Assembly: GCA_029051735.1 (NCBI GenBank)
Contig: JAIDKZ010000131.1
Location: 1 to 44,972, forward strand
Reading direction: 5' to 3'
DNA: 44,972 nt
Origin: Anaeroplasmataceae bacterium
GTDB taxonomy: Bacteria; Bacillota_I; Bacilli_A; Acholeplasmatales; Anaeroplasmataceae
Of the stretch, positions 14,547-23,382 are shown piece by piece (the first letter of the stretch is position 1; each line of letters begins with the position of its first letter). Made by a program: the position numbers and the translations under genes. The notes under the pieces are model-generated. The model was not told where the DNA came from, ran no database searches, and worked only from the letters and a program-made list of their open reading frames with translations.

Positions 14547-15296
14547 CTAATATTTATCTTCATCAAAATCAAAAATATCCTCTTTTTTACTAAGAATATG
14601 TATCCTTTTTGGATTTTTAGAATCAATTTGAACTATCACTTTATCTCCAACCTCATAGTATTCTTTACTATAAGCAACTCTTTTTTGATTATTGATCCGT
14701 AAAAAAACTTTATAAGTAGTATTGTAAATACTTTTATGATATTCCCCTGAAGTACTTTGACTAGATAATCCTGTAGCTAAAACTGTAGCTGTAGCCTTTA
14801 TATAGTTTCTTTTTTTATTAGGTCTAAGAGAAATCCGTTCTGCTAATTTCACTACAATTAAAGCTATAATGATTTCTGCAAAACCTAAGCCAAAAAAAAT
14901 AAATCCTAATATCGTTTGTTTTAAAAACATACAAACCACAAATCCAAATATACATCCTAGAAAAAATAACAAAAACAAGGTTCCTTTTATTTTATCTGAT
15001 GAACTACTATTTTTCCATGTCTGAGTAACCATACGAACTTGTTGTACCTCATGTTCAAGCTGGTTATACCCATTTTGATGATTAATTTCTTCAATCACTT
15101 CATCATTGGATTTGTTTTCTTGTTGTTGATATTCTCTTTTAAATCTTTTAAAGTATAGGGGAATGCATAAAATGGATAAAAGGAAAAAGAATCCAAAAAG
15201 AATATATATAAAAATAGCATTTTTAGTAATTACTGATAAAAAGAAAGCACCAAACATCAAAAAGACTAAAAGAAAACTTATCCATCTTGGTTTCAT
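14547..15296 (-). CDS. Membrane protein between plsX and rnc, DUF3592-like C-terminus
   Basis: A 249-residue protein with two N-terminal membrane helices (7-25, 29-48), a cytoplasmic Gln/Asn/Glu-rich linker, two further helices (about 105-125 and 128-150), and a 90-residue C-terminal domain. That domain reads IKATATVLATGLSSQS...TTYKVFLRINNQKRVAYS...YYEVGDKVIVQIDSKNPKRIHIL, which resembles DUF3592-type beta domains. Its ATG overlaps the plsX stop (ATGA), so it is translationally coupled to phospholipid synthesis. This position normally holds fab genes or acpP in Bacillota, which are absent here. No function is known. Confidence 0.75.
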   Translation of the reverse strand: MKPRWISFLLVFLMFGAFFLSVITKNAIFIYILFGFFFLLSILCIPLYFKRFKREYQQQENKSNDEVIEEINHQNGYNQLEHEVQQVRMVTQTWKNSSSSDKIKGTLFLLFFLGCIFGFVVCMFLKQTILGFIFFGLGFAEIIIALIVVKLAERISLRPNKKRNYIKATATVLATGLSSQSTSGEYHKSIYNTTYKVFLRINNQKRVAYSKEYYEVGDKVIVQIDSKNPKRIHILSKKEDIFDFDEDKY

Positions 15297-16297
15297 TTTA
15301 CACTTTCTTCCTTTGGTAATTGTTCCACTACCTTTTGAATAATATTTGCTTTTACAAGATCGTAGGCTAACCGAATTGCATTAAAATATGCAACTGGATC
15401 TGAATTTCCATGAGCTTTCACTACTATTTTTGATAACCCAAAAAGCATAGCTCCACCAACCTCTTTAGTACTCATCCTCTTTTTAAATCTTTTTAAATTT
15501 TTCCGCATAAATAGATAACCAATTTTGCCACCTAAAGAAGATTTTATTTCATTTGAAAGCATAGTTCCCATAGTTTTTGCAGTGCCTTCAATAGATTTCA
15601 GACAGATATTTCCTGTAAATCCATCTGTTACAACTACATCACAAGGGCAATCCACCATTTCTGTAGGTTCTACATTGCCATAAAAATGAATACCATTCAA
15701 ATCTTTCAAATAAGCGTAAGCCTCTTTTTCATTTTCACGTCCTTTTCCTGGTTCTGAACCTATATTTAATAATCCCACCTTAGGCTCTTTTACTCCTAAT
15801 ACTTCTTTAGAAACAACACTAGCAAAGATTGCTAGTTCACCAAGATGTTCTTTTTTTAATTCAACATTCGCACCAACATCCAATAAAAGTCTAGGATGAC
15901 CATCTAAGTTTGGCACAAAAGGACATAATGCAACACGTTCCATTTGTGGTAATCTGCGAACTAATAAATGTGCTCCAACAACAACACATTGGGTTGGACC
16001 ACTTGTAACACAAGCATCAGCCCTTTGTTCTTTACATGCTTTCATTGCTAAGCATAATGAAGCTTCTTTTTGATGACGAATTGCTTTTACAGGATCTTTT
16101 TCTCCCATAGAAATTGTTTCTTTAGTATGAATCACTTGTATTCTTGTAGAATTTTTTAATAAGGGACGTATTTTCTCTTCATCACCATATAAATCTATTT
16201 CTAAATCTTTCAATTTTTGAACGGCCATCATACTACCTAAAACTGTAGTATCTACACCAAAATCTCCACCATTTGCATCAATTGCTATTTTAATCAT
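15293..16297 (-). CDS. plsX: Phosphate acyltransferase PlsX
   Basis: Converts acyl-ACP to acyl-phosphate, the donor for PlsY in phosphatidic acid synthesis; a peripheral membrane enzyme. The 334-residue length is typical. It has the N-terminal IAIDANGGDFG (canonical DAMGGD, with Asn for Met), ASLCLAMKACKEQRADACVTSGPTQ, DVGANVE and VVTDGFTGNICLKS, all characteristic. GGAGG precedes the ATG. recG lies 50 bases upstream and a coupled membrane protein downstream. FapR is not adjacent. Confidence 0.97.
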   Translation of the reverse strand: MIKIAIDANGGDFGVDTTVLGSMMAVQKLKDLEIDLYGDEEKIRPLLKNSTRIQVIHTKETISMGEKDPVKAIRHQKEASLCLAMKACKEQRADACVTSGPTQCVVVGAHLLVRRLPQMERVALCPFVPNLDGHPRLLLDVGANVELKKEHLGELAIFASVVSKEVLGVKEPKVGLLNIGSEPGKGRENEKEAYAYLKDLNGIHFYGNVEPTEMVDCPCDVVVTDGFTGNICLKSIEGTAKTMGTMLSNEIKSSLGGKIGYLFMRKNLKRFKKRMSTKEVGGAMLFGLSKIVVKAHGNSDPVAYFNAIRLAYDLVKANIIQKVVEQLPKEESVK

Positions 16298-16347
16298 AAA
16301 TTAAAACCTCCAATTAAATTTATTTTAACATTTTCTTGTCGTAAAAA

Positions 16348-18336
16348 CTAGTTTATTTTCGTTTTTTTAGAGGAAAGCTGTTTAAAAATTGCATCAAATT
16401 TTTTATTTTGAATTGTTCCATTTAAAAACCTTGCAACAAATTCTTTGCTATCGTCAACTGCACATTTCCATATTGCCATGTCGTTTGATTCAAAATCAAA
16501 AGCAAGACTTTGAAATCCAGATTGCGCCTCTCCTAAATAATCACCAGGCCCTCTAAGTTTAAAGTCTTCTTCTGCTAATAAAAATCCATCTGTAGTTTCT
16601 TCCAATATTTTCAATCGTTTTACATCATCCTTTTTACTAACCAAATAACAATAAGACTGAATATTACCTCTTCCTACACGCCCTCTTAATTGATGAATTT
16701 GGGAAAGTCCATATCGTTCAGCATTCAGTATCACCATAACAGTGGCATTTTTCACATCAACGCCAACCTCAATTACAGTTGTAGAAATCAAACAATTTAT
16801 TTTACCAGTTTTAAAAGAATGCATGATCGTATCTTTTTCTATAGATTTCATTTTCCCATGTAAAATTTCAATTGAGGCTTCTGGCAATAAGTTTGTAAAT
16901 ATTTCTTTTGCTTGTTGAATATCTATAAAATCTAATGTTTCACTTTCTTCAATTAAAGGAACAACAACATATATCTGTTCTCCAACAATAATATGTCGTT
17001 GTAATACTTTTCTTAAACTGCCTAATTCATCTAATAATATTAATTTAGTAATTACTTCTTTGCGATTGTTTGGCTTTGTTTTTATTAAAGATAAATCTAA
17101 ATCTCCAAAAGTTGTTAGTCCCAATGTTCTTGGAATTGGAGTTGCAGTTAAATACAAGGCATCCACTTCTTGATATCGATCCATCAATATTTTTCTTTGA
17201 TTAACACCAAAACGGTGCTGTTCATCAATAATAAGTAATCCCAATTTTTTGAATAATACTCTTTGCCCTAAAACAGCATGAGTTCCAATAATTAAATCTA
17301 TTCGACCACTTAATAATTTTTCATATATGTGCTGTTTATCTTTTTCTTTTATTGAAGAAGATAAGAATTCTATTTTTAAGTTGGGAAATAAGAATTTACT
17401 ATTCTCAAAATGCTGCTTAGCCAATATTTCTGTAGGCGCCATAAGACATACCTGATAGCCAGCTAAAACTGTTGCATAAGCACCTATAAATGCAACAATA
17501 CTTTTTCCTGATCCTACATCTCCATTAATTAATCGATTCATTAAATTTTCAGAAGATAAATCATTTAAGATGTCTTGTACTGCTTTTTTTTGATCTTCTG
17601 TCAATGAAAAGGGCAATCTAGGTATATAATTCCATATCAAGTCCATATCAAATTTTTTTGAAATTTTATGATCAAACTTGCGTAAAACTCTAAGGCCCTC
17701 TAAAGAAGCGCCATACCAAAAAAAATCTTCGTAACGCATCCGTCTTCTGATTTGTATACAATCTTGAACATTCTTAGGAAAATGTGCAATTCGAACTATT
17801 TCATCCATTGTTTTTAATCGATATTTATTTATGTATTCTATAGGCAGTTCATCTTCAATATGAAAATTAGTATTGATAATTCGTTCAATTGCTTTATGAA
17901 TTGTTGCATTGCTTAAATCCGCAATTCCATAATCCAAATCAATTTTACATTCAAAGTCTTCAAAAAAAATATTTAAAAGGCTAAATTCCTTATTTATAGC
18001 TCTATATTTTCCATAACAAATGATCTCAGTGTTTGGCTGAAGTTTATACCTTAAATATTCTCCAGAAAAAATAATACATTTATGTTTTATATTTTTGAAT
18101 AAAATATAAAAAACAAATGCTCTAGAATTCTTTGTCATCTTTATAAGAACTGGTTTAGATATAATTTTGGCGCGGAAACACACATTTTCTCCTGAAAATA
18201 CATTGGTCTCATCTACCAAAAAAAAATGATATTTTTTTGGAAACAACAGCAGTAAATCCTTAGGAGTATAAACATGATTTGCATTTAACCGTTCTAATGT
18301 TTTAGGTCCTATACTTTTTATTTGTGCTAATTCCAA
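16348..18336 (-). CDS. recG: ATP-dependent DNA helicase RecG
   Basis: A branch-migrating superfamily 2 helicase that remodels stalled forks and Holliday junctions. The 662-residue protein has an N-terminal wedge/OB region (1-210), Walker A NGDVGSGKSIVAF, the DEQH box LLIIDEQHRFGVNQR, motif III LTATPIPRTL, and C-terminal motifs V-VI STTVIEVGVDVKNATVM and HQLRGRVGRG, followed by the RecG tail (LRGPGDYLGEAQSG). The start is TTG, eight bases after AAGGAGG. The fakA-recG-plsX order is common in Bacillota. A terminator separates it from fakA. Confidence 0.97.
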   Translation of the reverse strand: MELAQIKSIGPKTLERLNANHVYTPKDLLLLFPKKYHFFLVDETNVFSGENVCFRAKIISKPVLIKMTKNSRAFVFYILFKNIKHKCIIFSGEYLRYKLQPNTEIICYGKYRAINKEFSLLNIFFEDFECKIDLDYGIADLSNATIHKAIERIINTNFHIEDELPIEYINKYRLKTMDEIVRIAHFPKNVQDCIQIRRRMRYEDFFWYGASLEGLRVLRKFDHKISKKFDMDLIWNYIPRLPFSLTEDQKKAVQDILNDLSSENLMNRLINGDVGSGKSIVAFIGAYATVLAGYQVCLMAPTEILAKQHFENSKFLFPNLKIEFLSSSIKEKDKQHIYEKLLSGRIDLIIGTHAVLGQRVLFKKLGLLIIDEQHRFGVNQRKILMDRYQEVDALYLTATPIPRTLGLTTFGDLDLSLIKTKPNNRKEVITKLILLDELGSLRKVLQRHIIVGEQIYVVVPLIEESETLDFIDIQQAKEIFTNLLPEASIEILHGKMKSIEKDTIMHSFKTGKINCLISTTVIEVGVDVKNATVMVILNAERYGLSQIHQLRGRVGRGNIQSYCYLVSKKDDVKRLKILEETTDGFLLAEEDFKLRGPGDYLGEAQSGFQSLAFDFESNDMAIWKCAVDDSKEFVARFLNGTIQNKKFDAIFKQLSSKKTKIN

Positions 18337-18354
18337 AAAAATACCTCCTTTTTA

Positions 18355-18383
18355 TAAAAAATGGTTGGAATTTTCCAACCATT
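18355..18383 (-). terminator. Intrinsic terminator of fakA
   Basis: Minus-strand hairpin ATGGTTGGA / TCCAACCAT with a four-base loop, followed by six Ts, directly before the recG ribosome-binding site. It may attenuate rather than fully separate fakA from recG. Confidence 0.8.
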
Positions 18384-18391
18384 TGTTTATT

Positions 18392-20020
18392 TTATTCCAC
18401 TGCAATAATGTAAGAGTAAATATCCTGTCTTCCTTCAATAATTTCAACTTCAACTTCAGCATTCAATTCTTTACATATATCCTCTAAATTTTCCATTTCT
18501 GCTTCCTTAGCATCATTTCCACAGAAGAATGTAACAATCTGACTTTCCTCATCTACTATGTCATGAAGTAAAGTTTTTAATGCTTCATCTTGAGACTCCT
18601 TAGATGCAATAATATCGCCATTTGCTATAGCCATAAAATCACCTGAATTTATTTTTACGCCACCAATTTCTGTATCTCGAATAGAATAAGTGATTTCACC
18701 AGTCTTTACATGTTCCACTGCCTCACTCATTGCCTCTAAATTGGCTTCTAATGTCCCTTCTGGATCAAAGCACATTAAAGAAGCGTATCCTTGAGATATC
18801 GTTTTTGCCTTTAAAACTTCTACTTTGGCATCATTTATTAAATTTGCAGCTTGTTCAGCAGCCATAACTACATTTCCATTATTTGGAATAATGATTATAT
18901 TATCCGCATGAATCTTCTTACAAGCATCTACAAAAGCTTCTGTTGAAGGGTTCATGGTTTGTCCACCTTCAATAATATAGTCTACTCCTAAATCTTTAAA
19001 AGTCTGTGAAATTCCATCTCCAAAGCATACTGCAACAATGGCCATATTCTTCTTTGGTTCTTTTGGCTGTTCTTCTTTAGCGCCTTCTTTTAAATTTGAA
19101 TGTTGTAAACGCATATTCTCAATTTTTAAAGTGATAAATTCACCATGTTTTTGGGCAGCATCTAAAGCACGTCCAGGGAAATTCGTATGGACGTGAACCT
19201 TACAAATATTTTCATCTTTAACTACAACAAGAGAATCTCCCATCATAGAAAGAACAGATTTTAATGATTTTTCATCAAAGTTTTGTGGATCCTTTAAATC
19301 CAAAATAAATTCAGTACAATAGCCATACTTGATTTCCACATCTAAACTTCCAGCGGCTGAAGTTTGTTTAGCAGAATCTTCAGTAGCCTCAAGCATCTGT
19401 CCATTTAAAGCCATTATCATTCCTTGAATAATTTCTAAAAATCCAGCACCACCACTATCAACTACCCCAGCTTCTTTTAATACAGGCAAAAGGTTTGGTG
19501 TATTATTTAAAGACTTTTGTGCTTCTTGCAAATAATACTCTAATAATTCATTAATTGTTTTTAATTGTTTTAAATGACTTTTTGTATTTTCAGCAGCCTC
19601 TCTTACAACAGTAAGAATCGTTCCTTCAACTGGTTCCATTACTGCCTTGTATGCAACCTTACACCCTGAATCTAAACAATTCATGAAATCTTCTACTGTA
19701 AGTTCATTATGATCTAAATTCTGCATACCTACATACACACCGCGGAAAAATTGAGATAAAATAACTCCTGAGTTTCCTCTAGCTCCCATTAAAGCTCCAC
19801 GGGATAAAACCTTACCTACTTCTATAATTGAGGATGATTCACAAGAATTCATCTCTCGAACACCTGACATTACTGTCATAGACATATTTGTTCCTGTATC
19901 TCCATCTGGTACAGGGAAAACATTCAAATCATCAACCTTTTTATGGTTATTCTTTAAGTTTATAGCGCCATTCATTACCATCTTTTTAAATAAAGCTACG
20001 CTAATACTGCTTACAACCAT
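18392..20020 (-). CDS. fakA: Fatty acid kinase ATP-binding subunit (YloV/FakA, DhaL-like)
   Basis: FakA phosphorylates FakB-bound exogenous fatty acids, giving acyl-phosphate for PlsY. The N-terminal DhaL/DAK2 domain (1-200) has FPVPDGDTGTNMSMT, whose Asp residues bind Mg-ATP, plus GARGNSGVILSQ and VDSGGAGF. The C-terminal half (about 310-542) is the DegV-like FakB-interaction region (IIIPNNGNVVMAAEQAA). The ORF track starts at a TTG upstream, but AGGAGG six bases before the ATG at 20020 gives 542 residues starting MVVSSISV. The asp23/yloU gene usually upstream is missing. recG and plsX lie downstream, linking FakA product to PlsX/PlsY. Confidence 0.94.
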   Translation of the reverse strand: MVVSSISVALFKKMVMNGAINLKNNHKKVDDLNVFPVPDGDTGTNMSMTVMSGVREMNSCESSSIIEVGKVLSRGALMGARGNSGVILSQFFRGVYVGMQNLDHNELTVEDFMNCLDSGCKVAYKAVMEPVEGTILTVVREAAENTKSHLKQLKTINELLEYYLQEAQKSLNNTPNLLPVLKEAGVVDSGGAGFLEIIQGMIMALNGQMLEATEDSAKQTSAAGSLDVEIKYGYCTEFILDLKDPQNFDEKSLKSVLSMMGDSLVVVKDENICKVHVHTNFPGRALDAAQKHGEFITLKIENMRLQHSNLKEGAKEEQPKEPKKNMAIVAVCFGDGISQTFKDLGVDYIIEGGQTMNPSTEAFVDACKKIHADNIIIIPNNGNVVMAAEQAANLINDAKVEVLKAKTISQGYASLMCFDPEGTLEANLEAMSEAVEHVKTGEITYSIRDTEIGGVKINSGDFMAIANGDIIASKESQDEALKTLLHDIVDEESQIVTFFCGNDAKEAEMENLEDICKELNAEVEVEIIEGRQDIYSYIIAVE

Positions 20021-20054
20021 GGTAATCCTCCTAAATATCAAATTAAATATATGT

Positions 20055-20082
20055 ATTATAGCAATTTGCTATATATCGTCAA
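20055..20082 (-). promoter_or_regulatory. fakA promoter
   Basis: TTGACG (20082-20077), 16-base spacer, TATAAT (20060-20055) on the minus strand, about 35 bases before the ATG. The rest of the 350-base gap between fakA and rpmB holds the rpmB promoter and otherwise nothing I can identify. Confidence 0.8.
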
Positions 20083-20295
20083 AACTAATAATTTTTTAAA
20101 AACTTCTTCTAAAAATGATTACAAATTTATTGTTAAAATCATCACCCCTAGATTTAAAATGTTTAATTCATTTAACATTATAGCACTAAAATAACAAAAT
20201 GTAAAATAAATTTTGCATTTAGAGGCAATAACCTTTAAAACTATACCAATTTTTTTACGAAATGTCAAATACTTTGAAAAAAAATAAAAAAAACC

Positions 20296-20324
20296 TTGCA
20301 AAACCTATAGAATTAAGGTATACT
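20296..20324 (+). promoter_or_regulatory. rpmB promoter
   Basis: TTGCAA (20296-20301), 17-base spacer, TATACT (20319-20324). A leader of about 40 bases ends in AAGGAGGT (20357-20364), seven bases before the ATG. Confidence 0.8.
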
Positions 20325-20371
20325 AATAAGGCTTGATGAAATAATTTTATCGTCATAAGGAGGTAAAAACT

Positions 20372-20560
20372 ATGGCTAGATGTTATGTAACTGGAAAAAC
20401 CACAGTAACAGGAAATAAAAGATCACATGCTTTAAATGCTACTCGTCGTACTTGGAAAGCAAATCTTCAAACTGTACGCATCAAAGACGAAAACGGAAAC
20501 GTTAAGAAAGTTAAGATTTCTGCTAGAGCTTTAAAGAGCGGCAAAATTGAAAGAGCATAA
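20372..20560 (+). CDS. rpmB: 50S ribosomal protein L28
   Basis: A 62-residue L28 of the large subunit, starting [33 protein letters not shown] and ending [16 protein letters not shown], as in other Bacillota. It is divergent from fakA, an arrangement also seen in B. subtilis, and monocistronic, with its own promoter and terminator. It has a single Cys and no zinc-binding Cys pairs. Confidence 0.97.
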   Translation: MARCYVTGKTTVTGNKRSHALNATRRTWKANLQTVRIKDENGNVKKVKISARALKSGKIERA

Positions 20561-20606
20561 TTCCTAAACTTATGATTTTAAATATGTGATATTTGATTTC
20601 ACAAAT

Positions 20607-20629
20607 GAGGCTAAAAAGCCTCTTTTTTT
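20607..20629 (+). terminator. Intrinsic terminator of rpmB
   Basis: GAGGCT - AAAA - AGCCTC followed by seven Ts. Confidence 0.88.
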
Positions 20630-20636
20630 GTTTTTT

Positions 20637-20666
20637 ATAAAAAAAAGATAAGACATTACTTATCTT
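20637..20666 (-). terminator. Intrinsic terminator of the metal-efflux operon
   Basis: Minus-strand AAGATAAG - TAATGT - CTTATCTT followed by a T-run, directly after the P-type ATPase stop codon. Confidence 0.82.
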
Positions 20667-22545
20667 ATCTTTCTTTTTTCTTTTTATAGTTTCCACAACG
20701 CATCGCATTTAATATAGCTAATATAGCAACACCTACATCTGCTAAAATTCCTAACCACATATTACTAATACCAATTGCAGATAAAATGAGTACAGCTAAT
20801 TTTATTCCTAACGCAAATATAATATTTTCCATTACAATAAACATCGTTTTTTTCGCTATGTTCTTTGCAGTAGATATGCCTGTTAAATTATCTGTCATTA
20901 ATACTATATCAGATGCTTCTATTGCTGCATCAGATCCTACGCCACCCATAGATATTCCAATATCTGATCGCATTAATACTGGAGCATCATTTATGCCATC
21001 TCCTACAAAGCATAAGAGTTCTTTTTCCTTTTTCTTGTGAAGAAGTCTCTCTACTTCTTCTACTTTATTCTGAGGTAGTAAGGAAGCTTTATACTCAGTA
21101 ACTCCAATTTTTAAAGCTACATTGCTAGCAATTTTTTCATTATCACCAGTTAACATAATTGTCTTGCTTCCTAACTGGTTTAATCTTTTTATAACATCCT
21201 GGGTTTCAGTTTTAATTTCATCACTTATTAATATTGAGCCTAGATAAGTAGAATCCTTTGCCACATAAATGATTGTCCCCATACTCTCCACTTTTTTATA
21301 GGAAATATGTTCTCTTTCCATAAGCTTTTCATTTCCACATAAAATAATAGAATTCTCTTTTCTAGCAATGATGCCATAGCCTGCTATATTTTCTAAAGTA
21401 TAGTCCGTATCCACAGAAGGATAAGCCTCTAAAATAGACTTAGCAATTGGATGATTAGATCCAACTTCAGCGATTGCAGCATATTTTAATATTTCTTCTC
21501 TTTTTTCTTTTGGAACAACCTCTGTTACCACAAAGTTTCCTTTTGTTAAAGTACCTGTTTTATCAAACACAAATATATTTGCTTTATTTAACATTTCTAA
21601 ATAATTGGATCCCTTAATTAAAATCCCTTGTTTAGAGGCAGCACCAATTCCTGCAAAAAAGGAAAGTGGGATGGAGATAACTAATGCACAAGGGCAAGAT
21701 ACAACTAAAAAGTTTAAAGCTCGATAAATCCAATTCGTCCAATCATGTGTAATTATTCCAGGAACTATAGCCAAAATTAATGCAGAAAGAACAACAGCCG
21801 GAGTGTAGTATTTGGCAAATTTGGTAATAAAGTTTTCTGTTTTAGATTTGTGTTCAGAAGCATTTTCTACAAGTTCCAATATTTTAGAAACGGTAGAATC
21901 ATAGAAAACCTTAGTTACTCTTATATGAAGTGTTTGTGTCATATTGATACAACCACTAATGACATCTTCGCCTTCCTTTACTTCCTGAGGCAACGATTCT
22001 CCAGTTAATGCCTTAGTATCTAATGTAGAAGACCCCTCTACAATAATACCATCCAAAGGAATTTTATCCCCTGGCTGAACAACAATAATTTCATCAATTA
22101 AAACTTCTTCAGGATCAACAGTAACCATCTCACCATTTCTCATTACATTTGCAAAATCAGGTCGTATATCCATTAATGTTGCAATTGACTTTCTAGATTT
22201 ACCAACTGCATAATTTTGAAAAAACTCTCCAACTTGATAAAATAAGATAACCGCAACAGCTTCTGGGAAAGACTCTATCGCAAACGCTCCAATTGTAGCT
22301 AAACACATTAAGAAATTTTCATCAAAAATTTGTCCATGACAAATATTACGTATTGCCTTCCATAACACATCATAAGCAATTATAATATAAACAAAGAGAT
22401 AAAGTCCTGCTGGCAACAGCCAAGAAATCTTTTCATTTGGAATGATTGTTTCTAAATGAACAAGACAATCAACTAAAAATAATACGGCAAATAAAATAAG
22501 TGAAATACAAATGCGAATTAAATTCTTCTTTTGTTTTCTAGTCAT
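20665..22545 (-). CDS. P1B-type heavy-metal-transporting ATPase (CadA/ZntA-like), no fused HMA domain
   Basis: Exports soft divalent metals (Zn, Cd, Pb type) using ATP. The 626-residue protein begins directly with membrane helices. It shows actuator TGES (181-184), the transmembrane metal site SCPCALV (CPC 284-286), phosphorylation site DKTGTLT (Asp328), the P1B SNHP motif (His365-Pro366), hinge GDGINDAP (515-522) and a last helix with DVGVAILAILNAMRC, whose Asp matches the acidic ligand of Zn/Cd pumps. The N-terminal metal-binding domain is a separate gene 12 bases upstream. The order repressor - chaperone - pump and a CadC-like repressor support Zn/Cd efflux; exact specificity is inference. 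Confidence 0.95.
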   Translation of the reverse strand: MTRKQKKNLIRICISLILFAVLFLVDCLVHLETIIPNEKISWLLPAGLYLFVYIIIAYDVLWKAIRNICHGQIFDENFLMCLATIGAFAIESFPEAVAVILFYQVGEFFQNYAVGKSRKSIATLMDIRPDFANVMRNGEMVTVDPEEVLIDEIIVVQPGDKIPLDGIIVEGSSTLDTKALTGESLPQEVKEGEDVISGCINMTQTLHIRVTKVFYDSTVSKILELVENASEHKSKTENFITKFAKYYTPAVVLSALILAIVPGIITHDWTNWIYRALNFLVVSCPCALVISIPLSFFAGIGAASKQGILIKGSNYLEMLNKANIFVFDKTGTLTKGNFVVTEVVPKEKREEILKYAAIAEVGSNHPIAKSILEAYPSVDTDYTLENIAGYGIIARKENSIILCGNEKLMEREHISYKKVESMGTIIYVAKDSTYLGSILISDEIKTETQDVIKRLNQLGSKTIMLTGDNEKIASNVALKIGVTEYKASLLPQNKVEEVERLLHKKKEKELLCFVGDGINDAPVLMRSDIGISMGGVGSDAAIEASDIVLMTDNLTGISTAKNIAKKTMFIVMENIIFALGIKLAVLILSAIGISNMWLGILADVGVAILAILNAMRCGNYKKKKER

Positions 22546-22557
22546 TCTATTTTCTCC

Positions 22558-22776
22558 TTATCTTTTTATTATGCAATCAGGCTCTACTTTTTTACAAACT
22601 TTAATTACCTCATCCATAATTTCTTCAAAGCGATCATCCTCTGCTTCAATCGTCATCTTTTGAGATAAAAAACTAACGGTTGCTTGAGATACACCATCAA
22701 TTTTTAAGATTCCTCTTTCCATTTTTGCCGCACAATTTGCACAATCTAAATTTTCTAAACGATATACTTTTTTCAT
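22558..22776 (-). CDS. Heavy-metal-associated (HMA) domain protein
   Basis: A 72-residue stand-alone ferredoxin-like HMA domain. Cys12 and Cys15 form the metal site in LDCANCAAKME, and VSFLSQKMTIEAEDD provides the second strand. Two further Cys lie near the C-terminus (VCKKVEPDC), which may extend the site. In related pumps this domain is fused to the ATPase N-terminus; here it is free and could deliver metal to the pump or its repressor. One base separates it from the repressor gene and 12 from the pump gene, so all three are one operon. Confidence 0.92.
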   Translation of the reverse strand: MKKVYRLENLDCANCAAKMERGILKIDGVSQATVSFLSQKMTIEAEDDRFEEIMDEVIKVCKKVEPDCIIKR

Positions 22777-22777
22777 A

Positions 22778-23149
22778 TTACTTTTCCTCTTCTTTCTTTT
22801 CTAATACATGTTCTAATGCTTTTTCATAAATTAGTACTACATGTTCATCTGCAAGAGAGTAAAATACTTCCTTGCCCTGCTTTCTAAATTTTACGAGATT
22901 AAAATCTCTAAGCACTTTCAATTGATGCGATATTGCTGACTTCGTCATATTTACAATTTTACAAATATCGCATACACATAATTCATGCTGAAAAAGTGCT
23001 GCTAAAATTCTCGTTCTAGTGGAATCACCAAAAACCTTGAATACCTCTGCCACCTCATAAAGATCATTTTCATTTGGCATGAATTGCTTTACCTCTTTCA
23101 CAATTTCTTTATGAGGATGATTGGTTTGACATTCTTCTAAATCGTTCAT
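22778..23149 (-). CDS. ArsR/SmtB-family metal-responsive repressor, CadC-like
   Basis: A 123-residue winged-helix repressor (VFGDSTRTRILAALF, then recognition helix MTKSAISHQLKVLRDFNLV). Metal ligands line up with staphylococcal CadC at the same residue numbers: Cys7, Cys58 and Cys60 of the alpha3N site (with His11 where CadC has Cys11), and Asp101, His103, His114 and Glu117 of the alpha5 zinc site. It should release DNA when Cd, Pb or Zn binds, derepressing itself, the HMA protein and the pump. Two near-identical operators lie just upstream. Confidence 0.95.
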   Translation of the reverse strand: MNDLEECQTNHPHKEIVKEVKQFMPNENDLYEVAEVFKVFGDSTRTRILAALFQHELCVCDICKIVNMTKSAISHQLKVLRDFNLVKFRKQGKEVFYSLADEHVVLIYEKALEHVLEKKEEEK

Positions 23150-23166
23150 TCATACACCTTCTTTTT

Positions 23167-23222
23167 AGTTGAATATCTGTTCAACTATCATTATTATAGT
23201 TGAATGTATGTTCAACTGTCAA
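23167..23222 (-). promoter_or_regulatory. Metal-efflux operon promoter with two repressor operators
   Basis: Minus strand: TTGACA (23222-23217), 18-base spacer, TATAAT (23198-23193). Operator copies are AGTTGAA-N6-TTCAACT at 23198-23217, filling the -35/-10 spacer, and at 23167-23186, beginning at the predicted start site. The copies have identical arms and are 31 bases apart, about three helical turns. The inverted repeat matches the TGAA(C/T)A-type operators of the ArsR/SmtB family. Confidence 0.88.
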
Positions 23223-23230
23223 GTCTTTTT

Positions 23231-23265
23231 TTAAAAAAAATAGAAATTATTCATAAAATAATTTC
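23231..23265 (-). terminator. Terminator of the rsgA-rpe transcript
   Basis: Minus-strand GAAATTATT - TTATG - AATAATTTC (9-bp perfect stem) followed by TATTTTTTTT, about 118 bases after the rpe stop codon and just before the metal-efflux promoter. Confidence 0.65.
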
Positions 23266-23382
23266 CACTTTAAAAAGTATTTATTTTTTTCTTCTAAAGA
23301 TAGATAGAAATCTAACTAAGAAATTGGGTAACGTAATAATTAGAATTTTAATAATATCACCTTTAGTAAAAGGTATGAACTC

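Noticed and set aside
20119-20301. Minus-strand ORF of 60 residues in the fakA-rpmB gap
   Set aside because: No ribosome-binding site, aromatic/Lys-rich low-complexity translation, and it runs antisense across the rpmB promoter. The gap is best read as divergent promoters.
23359-23374. ACCTTT-AGTA-AAAGGT hairpin after rpe as a terminator
   Set aside because: No T-run follows on the minus strand; the hairpin at 23243-23265 is a better candidate.
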